Assembly (NCBI GenBank): GCA_030834165.1
Contig: JAURFU010000008.1
Location: 1 to 48,851, forward strand
Origin: Verrucomicrobiota bacterium
Lineage (GTDB): Bacteria > Verrucomicrobiota > Verrucomicrobiia > Opitutales > UBA953
Reading direction: 5' to 3'
DNA length: 48,851 nt
In this document: positions 16,467-24,964 of the stretch, in pieces
Position numbering within the stretch: position 1 is the first letter of the stretch
Layout: each line of letters opens with the position of its first letter
Notes under the pieces: generated by a model
What the model was told of the DNA's origin: nothing
Seen by the model: the letters and a program-made list of their open reading frames with translations, nothing else
The model's database searches: none
Position numbers and translations under genes: made by a program

Positions 16467-16514
16467 GACTGAGTCGATGACTGCGTTGAGGGCTGAATCG
16501 AGGACTGAATCGAT
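16467..16514 (+). repeat. Dodecamer array (consensus GRCTGARTCGAK)
   Basis: Four contiguous 12-bp units in exact register: GACTGAGTCGAT, GACTGCGTTGAG, GGCTGAATCGAG and GACTGAATCGAT. They lie 7 bp after the sulfatase stop. Two units of the same family occur in reverse orientation at 25577-25600. Confidence 0.88.
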
Positions 16515-16522
16515 TAGCCGAA

Positions 16523-16577
16523 GGTAGGGCTGACCGCCCTCGGTCAGCCGCGGTTGAGCGAGCCGCTCAACCCTACC
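16523..16577. repeat. Two-hairpin palindromic element, copy 1
   Basis: The ends GGTAG and CTACC pair. Inside are hairpin one, GGCTGACC with GGTCAGCC (16528-16535 / 16542-16549), and hairpin two, GGTTGAGCG with CGCTCAACC (16552-16560 / 16564-16572). Together they can form a three-way junction. A second copy at 25453-25508 differs only in the loops. It resembles a REP or miniature element, but no transposase is visible in the window. Confidence 0.85.
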
Positions 16578-16623
16578 TCAAACCCTCCAGCCCTCGGGTC
16601 CTCCAGCCCTCCATTCCTCGAGC
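16576..16623 (+). repeat. Octamer array (consensus CCTCCAGC)
   Basis: Six exact-register 8-bp units: CCTCAAAC, CCTCCAGC, CCTCGGGT, CCTCCAGC, CCTCCATT and CCTCGAGC. They start at the edge of the palindromic element and end 2 bp before the Gfo/Idh stop codon. Confidence 0.85.
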
Positions 16624-16625
16624 GT

Positions 16626-17723
16626 TCAGCTATACTTCAACTGCACCTTCTTACCGGTGCGGATCGATTCGTAGATGCCTTCGACGATGACCATATCGCG
16701 GCGGCCGACTTCGCCGGTGCAGGTGACTTCGGTGCCGTTGCGGAAAGCCTCGGCGACGCCGTCCATGTGGCGCTGCTGCTGACGGAAGACGCCGAAATCG
16801 AGCTTACCCTTGGCGGAGGTCGAGATGTTGAGGTTACGGTAGCTGAACACCGGCTTCGAGCCTTCGAACCAGCCCTTGGCGGCTTCGGCGCGGAACTCAG
16901 CGCGATTGGCGTCATAGCCCGTCCAGACGTCGGCGACGGCGCCATTGGCGAACTCGAGACGGAACTCCATGGCCTGTTCGACCTCCTTGAAGAAATCAGG
17001 CTGGGTCTTCGGCAGCTCCTTGGCCGTGACCGCGACCGGATTGGCGTCGGCCGCCATGCAGCAGGCCTGGATCGAATACACGCCCATGTCGAGGAGCGCG
17101 CCGCCACCGGCGAGCTTCTTCTCGATGCGCCAGGCATGCTTGCGGAGCGTGAAGCCGTTGGCGCTGGTCATCTTCATGAACGGGCCGAACTCCTGGGTCT
17201 TGGCCAGGCGGACGAGTTCCTGGTGATACGGATCGAAATGCAGGCGGTAGCCGATGGCCAGGCGCTTGCCGGCCTTCTTGCCCGCGGCGATCATGGCGTC
17301 GCAATCGGCGACGGAGGTCGCCATGGGCTTCTCGCAGATGACGTGCTTGCCGGCGCCGAAGGCGTCCATGACGTTCTGGGCGTGGACGCCGGGAGGCGTG
17401 ACGACGTAGACGATGTCGATGGCCTTGTTGGCGGCGACCTTGTCCCACTGGTCGTAGGAATAGATGTTGGCTTCGTCGAAGCCATGGAGCTTCGCGAGCT
17501 TCTCGCCCTTCGCGCGGGTGCCCGTGATGGCGGCCACCAACTTCACGTTCTTGGTCTCCAGCAGGGCCGGCGACAGCTCGCCGTTGGCGTAATTACCCAG
17601 ACCGCAGAGCGCGAGGCCCAGGGGCTTGCCGCCGGACTCCGCCGCACGCAGCGCCGGAGCAAGGGCGTAACCGGCGGCCAGGCCACCGAGGGAACCGAGG
17701 AAAGCACGACGAGTAGGGCTCAT
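16626..17723 (-). CDS. Tat-exported Gfo/Idh/MocA family oxidoreductase
   Basis: The product is 365 residues. The N-terminus SPTRRAFLGSLGG is a twin-arginine signal, so the folded protein with its NAD(P) is exported. The Rossmann region follows (ALCGLGNYANG), with the family catalytic EKP at 131-133 and the C-terminal alpha/beta domain (GGGALLDMGVYSIQACC). The family oxidises or reduces sugars and cyclitols; the substrate here is unknown. The start at 17723 begins the Tat motif. It is the last gene of the minus-strand cluster 16626-23524 and converges on the sulfatase. Confidence 0.9.
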   Translation of the reverse strand: MSPTRRAFLGSLGGLAAGYALAPALRAAESGGKPLGLALCGLGNYANGELSPALLETKNVKLVAAITGTRAKGEKLAKLHGFDEANIYSYDQWDKVAANKAIDIVYVVTPPGVHAQNVMDAFGAGKHVICEKPMATSVADCDAMIAAGKKAGKRLAIGYRLHFDPYHQELVRLAKTQEFGPFMKMTSANGFTLRKHAWRIEKKLAGGGALLDMGVYSIQACCMAADANPVAVTAKELPKTQPDFFKEVEQAMEFRLEFANGAVADVWTGYDANRAEFRAEAAKGWFEGSKPVFSYRNLNISTSAKGKLDFGVFRQQQRHMDGVAEAFRNGTEVTCTGEVGRRDMVIVEGIYESIRTGKKVQLKYS

Positions 17724-17782
17724 AGGGGTGTGGATATTCCTACCCTGACCCCGTCCCTCCGCAAGTTCAAGGTAGGGACAGT

Positions 17783-18262
17783 CTAGGCCGCTTCGACGTG
17801 CTCCAGCATCCATGATGCCCGGCGACGGACGTCGTCATCCGCTGACTTAACGAGCTTGGTCAGGGCGGAGGTCAGTTCCTTGGACGCCAATCTGGGGGCC
17901 AGCTGGCAATACTGCCTGAACTCGACCCCTGACGGCCTACCCACGACGTCCATCAAGACTACGACGAGTCTTTGCTTATGCTTGGCGCTCAGGTCAGCGC
18001 GTTTCAATCGCCGCAGAAGCTGGGCCTTGTCGTACCCTGAACGAAAGTAGCACGGATCGGCCTCCAGGTAGGTCACGGCGTTCTCACGCCATTCGCCATC
18101 GGTGGTCTCGACTTCCTTTAGCCTGTCCGGCCAGAGTTCCAGGATCCGGTAGACCCCTGCGTATGACGCGCCCGACTGATATCGCTGGGGACATAGCTGA
18201 CGCGGATCGCCCGACTGCATGGCCAGTTCGAGCTTTCGGATATCGTTGACGGAAATTGCCAC
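17783..18262 (-). CDS. Hypothetical protein, 159 aa
   Basis: This small soluble protein starts at GTG 18262, 24 bp after the beta-propeller gene. It has no signal peptide or membrane segment. It contains several Cys, Trp and Tyr residues in its first half (RYQSGASYAGVYRILELWP) and a Lys/Arg-rich helical second half (LVKSADDDVRRRASWMLEHVEAA), which faintly recalls a single HEAT-like helical pair. I do not recognise a family. Base use is less GC-biased than in neighbouring genes, which could mean recent arrival. Real coding status is likely but not certain. Confidence 0.6.
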   Translation of the reverse strand: MAISVNDIRKLELAMQSGDPRQLCPQRYQSGASYAGVYRILELWPDRLKEVETTDGEWRENAVTYLEADPCYFRSGYDKAQLLRRLKRADLSAKHKQRLVVVLMDVVGRPSGVEFRQYCQLAPRLASKELTSALTKLVKSADDDVRRRASWMLEHVEAA

Positions 18263-18286
18263 GCTTGCTTCCGGATGAAGGAAACG

Positions 18287-19486
18287 TCAGCGGCGCTCCG
18301 CGACCATCAGTCGCGTCCACGGGCCGTCGTTGACGTTGTAATAGATCCGCATCCCATCGGCGCTGAAAGCGGGATGGGGATGGTTATGTCGCCAGGATTT
18401 GGCCCCCTGACTGTTATCGAAGAGATCCACGACGACGAACTCGTCGCTTCGGGTCGACCCGACGCCGATGGCCCAGGCTCCTGGGAGACCGAACGGCCGT
18501 TTGCTGACATCGGCATCGGTGACGAAAACAGCGCCGTCCGGCGACAACGTGGGGTGATCGGAAAAACACGAGGGGGCGAACCGAGGCGACGCTTTCTTCG
18601 TGGCGGGATCCTGCAGGAAGTTCCCCTTCTCGAAAATGGCGGCGGAGTCCGGCGACCAAGACGGGTGCCCCCATTGCTCGATGAGGCCGAGGAACTTTCG
18701 CTGACGGAGGTCGTAGACGACCTTCCCCTCTCGCTTGCTGACCGACATGCCTCGAAAGCTCTGTCCGCCGCCGGGCACGCAGGGCTTGAAGAAGACCTTG
18801 GACTCATCCGGGCTCATCACCGGAAAAAACAAGGTGAGGTCGCGGGAACCGAGCCTGCGTTCGATCCATTCCCCATAGCGGGCGACGGTCTCCGCCGCGG
18901 TGACCGCGACGAGGGTTTCGCCACTGGCGACATCGATGAGCTCGAGGTCGCGATGCTCGCCCGGATTCCAATGGCAGCCGTAGACGGGCGCCCATCGCCC
19001 CGTCGCGGAGCCGAAGCCGAGCTGCCGATCCTGGGCCAGCACGCGGTCGCCGCCGGTCGCGATATCCACCGCATGGACGGACCATCGTCCGTCCTTCAGG
19101 TTGTGATATAGCACCTGCTTGCCCCCGCCTGACCACTGCTGGCAAGCCGCCCGATGCGCGTCTTCCGTCCGGATATCGCGGGCGATGATCGTCTCTCGAC
19201 CGCTGGAGCGCTCGAGTATCCGCAGGTCGCCCGTTTCGCCGTCGGCAGCGCCGGAGGTGTAATACAAAACGTACCTACCGTCGGGGCTTTCAGGACAGGC
19301 GTTGAAATACGCATGGAGGGAATGCCTCGCTTGCTCGGGCGCGACGGCACGTTTCACGGCGCTCGCCCAAGGCCTCAACTCCGGGGCGCCGTCGGCTTTG
19401 CCTGACTCGGCACGTATCGGCATGTGATCCATGAGGGCCAGAACACCCAGGCAAAGGGGCGCGAAGAGGTCATGAAACCGGGGCAT
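18287..19486 (-). CDS. Secreted TolB/WD40-like beta-propeller protein
   Basis: From the ATG at 19486 the product is 399 residues. A signal-like N-terminus (FAPLCLGVLALMDHMPIRAES) is followed by repeated PD40-type blades: SPDGRYVLYYTSG, WSGGGKQVLYHN, WSPDSAAIFEKG, LSPDGAVFVTDAD, FSADGMRIYYN. The overall pattern resembles six- or seven-bladed propellers of the TolB/oligogalacturonate-lyase type, but I see no assured catalytic set, so no reaction is assigned. It lies 10 bp downstream of the PVC haem protein and probably shares its transcript. An extracytoplasmic role is inferred. Confidence 0.75.
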   Translation of the reverse strand: MPRFHDLFAPLCLGVLALMDHMPIRAESGKADGAPELRPWASAVKRAVAPEQARHSLHAYFNACPESPDGRYVLYYTSGAADGETGDLRILERSSGRETIIARDIRTEDAHRAACQQWSGGGKQVLYHNLKDGRWSVHAVDIATGGDRVLAQDRQLGFGSATGRWAPVYGCHWNPGEHRDLELIDVASGETLVAVTAAETVARYGEWIERRLGSRDLTLFFPVMSPDESKVFFKPCVPGGGQSFRGMSVSKREGKVVYDLRQRKFLGLIEQWGHPSWSPDSAAIFEKGNFLQDPATKKASPRFAPSCFSDHPTLSPDGAVFVTDADVSKRPFGLPGAWAIGVGSTRSDEFVVVDLFDNSQGAKSWRHNHPHPAFSADGMRIYYNVNDGPWTRLMVAERR

Positions 19487-19496
19487 GACGGATCTT

Positions 19497-22019
19497 TTAC
19501 TTCTCCCCCTTGAGATAAGCCAGCAGGTCCGCGAGCTGCTGCTTGGACAAGCCAGCCTCGAGGCCGGTCGGCATGAGGGAGTTCGGCAAGGCTTCGAGTT
19601 TGGCGAGATCGGCGCGCAGGAGCGTCGCTTCGACGCCCAACGGACCACGCAAGGTGACCGAGGTCGGGGTGTCGCCGACAAGGATGCCGCTGAGGACGCG
19701 TCCGTCCTTGGCCTCGGCGAGATACGCTGTGAAGGCCGGCGCGATCTCGGCGTCGGGATTCACGATGTGGAACAGGATGTTCTCCTTGGTCTGACGACGG
19801 ATATCAAAGAGATCGGGACCAACCGCATGCCCTTCCCGGTCCAAGCGATGGCAGGTGGCGCAGACAGCGTTGAAGACGGCACGTCCGTCCGAGGGATTAG
19901 GCTTCAGCGCCAGCGCCTTGGCGGCCTCGGCCAAGGCCTCCGGCCGGGCCGAGACGGTCAGCAGTTTCTCTGCCAGGGCTTTGACGGCCTGATCCTTGGA
20001 GGCGAGCACCTGACGGCGACGTACCCCGGTGAAGACGCTCGCAGGGATCTGCTTTGTTTCGACGGCAGCAAGCACGCCTTTCAGATGAAACGGCACGCCG
20101 AGCAAAGCACCTAGCACGGCATCGCGTCGGGCAGGCGTGTAACGCGCCCATCCGGCGAGCAGGCCGGCCGAGACTTCCGACCTAGGATAAGAGACGACGG
20201 ACTTGAGCGCGGCGGCGGCGAGATCGGGTTTAGCCTCGTCCAAGGCGAGCCTCAGCAAGGTTTCGCCGGATTGCTCCCAAGGCAGGCAGGCCATGAGCTT
20301 GACGGCGACCACCCTGTCCTCGGACGTTCTGGCACCATCCATGGCGACCTTCGGCGAGGCGTCGAGCAAAGCACGGAACGAAACCGGCAGACCGGCCGCC
20401 TTGCGTGCGGAGCCTCCGAGATAACCGGTCAGCAGGGCCAGCCGCACCGTCTCCGGCGCTCCGGCGGCGACCTGCAGGTCGGCCGGCCCGGCGCAGGTGC
20501 CGCCCAGATATCCGAAGACGGCGGCCAGGCCAGGCCCGACCTTGGTCTCGGCCGGAAGCCGCTGGAGCAAGGCCCTGAGGAAAGCCGGCTCCCTTCCGCC
20601 GACCCCGCTCAATACGGCGTTACGTAACCACTTATCTTCCGAATGGGATAGCGCCGCCGCCGCGAGTCGTTCCGTCGCCGCTTCCGCGGGATTACCGCCG
20701 TCGACCACGATCTTCATCATCGTCAGGTCGGGCAACATTCCACTGAGGGCCTCCGCCACGGCGAGCGGCTCCGGAGGCGCCTCCGCACGGACGCGCCAGA
20801 TGCGTCCCAGGTTCTTGCCGGTCTCGAAATCGGTGTGCTTACGCACCGCTTCCGGCAGGTAGTCAGGGTGCTCGATGACCTTACGATACATGTCGGCGAC
20901 GTACAGGGCGCCCTCCGGCCCCTTCGCCAGGAACACCGGCCGGAACCAGTCGTCCCGCGAGGCCAGCAACTCGCGGCCTTGATAAACAGGCTGCGCGGCG
21001 AAAGTAGCGCCTTGGCGAATGAGCCGATCGGCATGGATGAGGTTGCCCGTCGGATCGCAGGAGAGCACGACGTTCAGGCATTCGGGGGTCAGCAGCGACT
21101 TCCCTTGCCAGACCTTGATGCCGCAGGCGGCGCTGAACGAACCGGCATGACCGTCGGCGGTGGTGATGTTGGAACTGATCGGAAACAGCCGCACGCCGTC
21201 GTGGCCGCCGTTGATGCCGTTGAAGGCGTCGCGCTCGTTGCAGTCCTGCACGGTCTCGCTGAAAGCCAGCCGCGGATTACGCTTCAGCCATTCGGACCTC
21301 AGCACGACATGCTGCACCGGCACGCGGTTCATGCAGATGAAGCGGTTACCGGCCAGGTCGAAGCTCATGCCATACTGAGACTTTCCGTCGACCAGCTCGA
21401 CCTGCAGGGTCTTCGGATGGAAGCGCACATCCGACGTCATTTTAAGCGGCGGGCGCTCCGGATGCTCGGGACAGGTGACCGTGCCGCCGCTCAGGCCGGC
21501 GGCGAGATAAATCCAGCCGTCAGGACCAATCGTCGGGGCGTTCACGCGCAGCTGGGTGCTGCCGGTCGTGGCGAAGCCGGTCAGCAGCACGCGACGTTCG
21601 TCGGCCACACCGTCGCCGTCGTTGTCTTTCAGATAAAGCACATCCGGGGCGCAGGTGACGATCAGGCCGCCGCCCCAAGGGAGCACGCCGTTGGGGAACG
21701 TGAGGCCGTCGGCGAAGACGGTCCGCTTATCCATCTGCCCGTCCTTGTCGGTATCCTCGAGCAAGGCGACGACCCCCGCAGGTTTCTCCCCTTCCTTGGG
21801 CCCGATCGGGTAACCGCGGTTCTCGGCGACGAAGAGGCGCCCGTTCTTGTCGAAGGCGATGGCGCACGGCGAGGCGACCAAGGGCTCGGCGGCGACCAGT
21901 TCGACGCGTAAGCCGGGAGCGGCTTCAAAAGCTTTGACGGCGTCCGCCGGCGAGAGCGGACTCGGCAGCGGGGCGGCCGCCAACGCCGAGACGAAGAAGA
22001 TGGCGGCGAGGCGCATCAT
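19497..22019 (-). CDS. PVC-type membrane-bound dehydrogenase with C-terminal haem-binding CATCH
   Basis: This 840-residue exported protein has a signal peptide and an N-terminal beta-propeller of the PVC membrane-bound dehydrogenase family. Asp-rich calcium-type loops (DTDKDGQMD, DNDGDGVAD) lie inside it. A helical repeat middle region follows, then a C-terminal cytochrome-c-like domain with the haem motif CATCH (Cys720, Cys723, His724). These proteins are hallmarks of Planctomycetes/Verrucomicrobia; the natural substrate is generally unknown, with sugar oxidation proposed. The ATG at 22019 overlaps the ceramidase stop (ATGA), so the two are translationally coupled. Confidence 0.9.
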   Translation of the reverse strand: MMRLAAIFFVSALAAAPLPSPLSPADAVKAFEAAPGLRVELVAAEPLVASPCAIAFDKNGRLFVAENRGYPIGPKEGEKPAGVVALLEDTDKDGQMDKRTVFADGLTFPNGVLPWGGGLIVTCAPDVLYLKDNDGDGVADERRVLLTGFATTGSTQLRVNAPTIGPDGWIYLAAGLSGGTVTCPEHPERPPLKMTSDVRFHPKTLQVELVDGKSQYGMSFDLAGNRFICMNRVPVQHVVLRSEWLKRNPRLAFSETVQDCNERDAFNGINGGHDGVRLFPISSNITTADGHAGSFSAACGIKVWQGKSLLTPECLNVVLSCDPTGNLIHADRLIRQGATFAAQPVYQGRELLASRDDWFRPVFLAKGPEGALYVADMYRKVIEHPDYLPEAVRKHTDFETGKNLGRIWRVRAEAPPEPLAVAEALSGMLPDLTMMKIVVDGGNPAEAATERLAAAALSHSEDKWLRNAVLSGVGGREPAFLRALLQRLPAETKVGPGLAAVFGYLGGTCAGPADLQVAAGAPETVRLALLTGYLGGSARKAAGLPVSFRALLDASPKVAMDGARTSEDRVVAVKLMACLPWEQSGETLLRLALDEAKPDLAAAALKSVVSYPRSEVSAGLLAGWARYTPARRDAVLGALLGVPFHLKGVLAAVETKQIPASVFTGVRRRQVLASKDQAVKALAEKLLTVSARPEALAEAAKALALKPNPSDGRAVFNAVCATCHRLDREGHAVGPDLFDIRRQTKENILFHIVNPDAEIAPAFTAYLAEAKDGRVLSGILVGDTPTSVTLRGPLGVEATLLRADLAKLEALPNSLMPTGLEAGLSKQQLADLLAYLKGEK

Positions 22020-23524
22020 TTCAGCTGCGGGGGCTGGTCGCCATAAGCCCAAGGCTTGCCGGCCGGGGCGTTCGGACGTTCGGGTAGCTTGGCGGGCTTC
22101 ATCTTGGCGGCGAGCTCGAGGCCGACGTTCATGAACTGCGTGCCCGCGGTGATCTCCAAGTTGCTGTAGCTCGTCAGGCGCGTCTCGTAGCCGCCGCCAT
22201 GCGGACCGAAGGCCTCCTCATCGGGTACATAGCCCACGCAACCGTTGGCGAGTTCGACCGGGAAGGTCATCGGGAATCCGCTGCGCTTCTTGAGCTGGAG
22301 TCCGTAGGAGACGAAATACTCCGCGGGATTGGAAAGGCACACCACCGGACCGACCTGGATGGCTTGGACCTCCACCTCGACGTCCTTCTTCTTGGCGATC
22401 AACGCGTCGAGCAGCAGGGTCTCCTTGGCCCAGACCCAGTCCTTGTGGGTCACGGGTCCCTTGATGCGCTCACGGGCCTCGGCGACACGTTCCGGCGACG
22501 GGATGCGACGGCCGATCTCCCAGACCTTATGGTCGGCTGCCAACGGCACGGCGGCGGTGCGCGTCTGCGACATGCCCAGCAGGACCTTGAGGGACTCCGC
22601 GCCCACGCGTCCGCCGACGAACTGGGACCAGTCGTCCGAGGCCGGGTTGGCCTTGGGGTCGAGGTTATTGACCTGCGTGACATCCCCGCAGGCGCCCTGC
22701 AGGAAGACCACCGTGGCGTCCTTGCCGTAATAGCCTTGGATGACCTTCTCGGTGTAATGGATCCAATTCGCGCCGATGCCGTCGGAGTTCGTGGTGGCGT
22801 GGCAGGAGAAATTGACGATGCAGCCGGCCAGCGTGCCGTCGGGACGCCAGACGCCGATGACGCCGACTTCGTCGTCAATCGGATTAGCGAACTCGACCAC
22901 GTCCGGGTTGTTCTTCCCCGGATGCGAGAAGGTCAGGCCGTTCTTCATGCGAAGGCGACGATTGAACGCCACCTGGCTTTCGTGGCCGACGCCGTAGCCG
23001 ACCGTCACCGTAGCCTTGGCTTGGTCGGCGGCCACGATAGCCGCGACGGTGGCGTCGATCGCCTTGCGCAGGTAACCTGCGTCCGCGCAGGAGGATTTCT
23101 TGTAGGCGAGTTCCTGGATCTCGGCCGAGGCATGATCGAACTCGCCGGGCAGGATCATCCCGATCGGCCCGGAGGAATGGGAATGCGAAGCGCCGATCAT
23201 CACGTCGGTGATGCCCGTGGCGGCCTTCACCAAGCTACGGATCTCCTGCACCGTCTCGCGGCGGATCATCAAGGCGTCGATGCCGACGAGCGCCACGCGC
23301 TTCTGGCCGTCGTCGAACACGCTCGCGCGCACCTTGCACGGATCGTGGATTTTCTTCGAGTAGACCTTCCCGTAATTACCCGGGACCTCCATGCCGATGT
23401 CGGGCGTGATATCGCGGTCGGCGAAGCCCACGCGGATGCCCGGCTTGGCCGGCGGCGCCCCGAACAACGTGACGCTGGCCAAGACCAGCAAGGCCTGACG
23501 GAAACCGAGTCGGGGAGAACTCAT
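22016..23524 (-). CDS. Neutral/alkaline ceramidase-like hydrolase, secreted
   Basis: The product is 502 residues with a signal peptide (about 1-22). The N-terminal domain matches neutral/alkaline non-lysosomal ceramidase: GFADRDITPDIG near 33-44, GASHSHSSGP with His114/His116, and NFSCHATTNS as later metal-site His. Neutral ceramidases cleave the amide of ceramide using zinc, but bacterial proteins annotated this way vary in length and often lack the full C-terminal domain, as here, so the true substrate is open. It is the first gene of the minus-strand cluster. The ATG at 23524 starts the signal peptide. Confidence 0.83.
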   Translation of the reverse strand: MSSPRLGFRQALLVLASVTLFGAPPAKPGIRVGFADRDITPDIGMEVPGNYGKVYSKKIHDPCKVRASVFDDGQKRVALVGIDALMIRRETVQEIRSLVKAATGITDVMIGASHSHSSGPIGMILPGEFDHASAEIQELAYKKSSCADAGYLRKAIDATVAAIVAADQAKATVTVGYGVGHESQVAFNRRLRMKNGLTFSHPGKNNPDVVEFANPIDDEVGVIGVWRPDGTLAGCIVNFSCHATTNSDGIGANWIHYTEKVIQGYYGKDATVVFLQGACGDVTQVNNLDPKANPASDDWSQFVGGRVGAESLKVLLGMSQTRTAAVPLAADHKVWEIGRRIPSPERVAEARERIKGPVTHKDWVWAKETLLLDALIAKKKDVEVEVQAIQVGPVVCLSNPAEYFVSYGLQLKKRSGFPMTFPVELANGCVGYVPDEEAFGPHGGGYETRLTSYSNLEITAGTQFMNVGLELAAKMKPAKLPERPNAPAGKPWAYGDQPPQLK

Positions 23525-23581
23525 GGGGATAAGAGTAGGTATGTCGGGGGAAGGTTCCCGGGACAAGGAGGGATGCTCTCT

Positions 23582-23659
23582 GGGCTAGGGCTAGGGCCCC
23601 CTCGCCTTCCCTGCCTCGTCTTCAACTAGCCCAAGCCCGGGCCCTAGCCCTGGCCCTAC
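23582..23659. repeat. Inverted hexamer arrays (GGCTAG / CTAGCC)
   Basis: The left arm (23583-23597) has GGCTAG units. The right arm (23626-23659) has CTAGCC-type units, some degenerate (CAAGCC, CGGGCC, CTGGCC). The arms are inverted about a 28-bp pyrimidine-rich centre and could pair. The right arm overlaps the last codons of umuC, and the whole lies between umuC and the ceramidase start. It is the same hexamer family as at 12030-12062. Confidence 0.75.
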
Positions 23660-24960
23660 TCATGGAACCTGATCCTCGGCTTCGGTCCGTCCTTGGCTTT
23701 GGGCAGGTTGGCCGGGTCGGAGAGCGAGGCGCCCGACTGCAGCTCGGCCTTGCCCTTCCATTCGCGTTCAAAACCGGTGCTGGCGAGGCGGACGGCATCG
23801 CGTCCGAGCTTATGATTCAACGCATCGACGGCCTTCATGAGGCGGTCCTTGTTCGGGTCGATCTCACCGCCCATGCCAGGCAAGGAAGGCTGCACGACGT
23901 CGGCCGGGGTGAGCCCTTGGAGCATCACCCCTGCCCGCTTATACATGTACCCGTCGCGACGCACCCGTGCGAGCGCCCGCGCCGCCGCCGCGCAGATCGC
24001 CCGGGCGTCGTCGGTCGGCGGATCGAGCGGCTCAAGTTCGTCGCCGCGATACTGCGCCTGGTCGATGCGATGCTGGTTCGTACGGATGAAGACGACGATC
24101 GAAGAGGCGATCATGCCATCCTCACGAAGCTTCTCCGCGGCGCGGGCGGCGTGCGCGGCGATGGCCTCGGCGAGTTCGAACGCGTCGGTGATGGGACGCC
24201 CGAAGGAGCGCGAGACCAGCACGCTCTTCCGCGGACCGGCGTCTTCGACGATGTCATGACAGGAGATCCCGCGCAGCTCGAGCGCGAGGCGTTCGCCGAC
24301 TATGCCGGCGATGCGGCGGATGAAACCCGGATCGGCTTCGGCGAGGTCGATGGCCGAAAGGATGCCGTGCGAACGGAAACGGGCGGCCAATCCGGGGCCG
24401 ACGCCCCAGACGTCCTCCGCTTCGACGCCGCGCAGGAAGGCCGTGCGCCCGGCGGGATCGGACGGCACGACGATCACGCCGCCGCTCGCCTTGTCGGCCT
24501 TGGCGCGCTCGTTGGCCAGCTTGCAGAGCACCTTGGTCGGGGCCATGCCCAGGGAGATCGGGATGCCGGTGCGCTTCAGCACATCGGCACGGATACGCAG
24601 GCCGAGGGCCTTGGCATCGGCGTCCGGCATGTCCGGGAAGCCCAGGAAAGCCTCGTCGACCGAATAGATCTCGAGGTCACGCGCCTGCTCGCCCAGGGCG
24701 GCCATGACGCGTTCGGAGAAATCGCCGTAGACCGAGAAGTTGGAAGAGAAGATGCGGACGCCATGGGCTTCGCAGGTGCGGCGCACTTCGAAATACGGCG
24801 CGCCCATCGGGATGCCCAACGCCTTCGCTTCGGAGGAACGCGCGACCACGCAGCCGTCGTTGTTCGACAAGACCACGATCGGCACGCCGATCAGCGAAGG
24901 GTCGAGGGCGCGCTCGCACGAGGCGTAGAAGTTATTGCAGTCGGCGAGGGCGCGGAGCAT
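23656..24960 (-). CDS. umuC: Y-family DNA polymerase V subunit UmuC
   Basis: This 434-residue translesion polymerase has catalytic carboxylates Asp7 ([13 protein letters not shown]) and Asp102-Glu103 ([10 protein letters not shown]), the helix-hairpin-helix region [15 protein letters not shown], the little-finger domain, and a C-terminal DUF4113-like segment ([16 protein letters not shown]) typical of UmuC rather than DinB. It acts with processed UmuD to copy damaged DNA. The ATG lies 4 bp after the umuD stop, so it is in the same SOS-controlled operon. Confidence 0.95.
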   Translation of the reverse strand: MLRALADCNNFYASCERALDPSLIGVPIVVLSNNDGCVVARSSEAKALGIPMGAPYFEVRRTCEAHGVRIFSSNFSVYGDFSERVMAALGEQARDLEIYSVDEAFLGFPDMPDADAKALGLRIRADVLKRTGIPISLGMAPTKVLCKLANERAKADKASGGVIVVPSDPAGRTAFLRGVEAEDVWGVGPGLAARFRSHGILSAIDLAEADPGFIRRIAGIVGERLALELRGISCHDIVEDAGPRKSVLVSRSFGRPITDAFELAEAIAAHAARAAEKLREDGMIASSIVVFIRTNQHRIDQAQYRGDELEPLDPPTDDARAICAAAARALARVRRDGYMYKRAGVMLQGLTPADVVQPSLPGMGGEIDPNKDRLMKAVDALNHKLGRDAVRLASTGFEREWKGKAELQSGASLSDPANLPKAKDGPKPRIRFHE

Positions 24961-24964
24961 GGCG

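Noticed and set aside
16467-16623. CRISPR array
   Set aside because: Units are 8-12 bp and contiguous with no unique spacers, and no cas genes are present.
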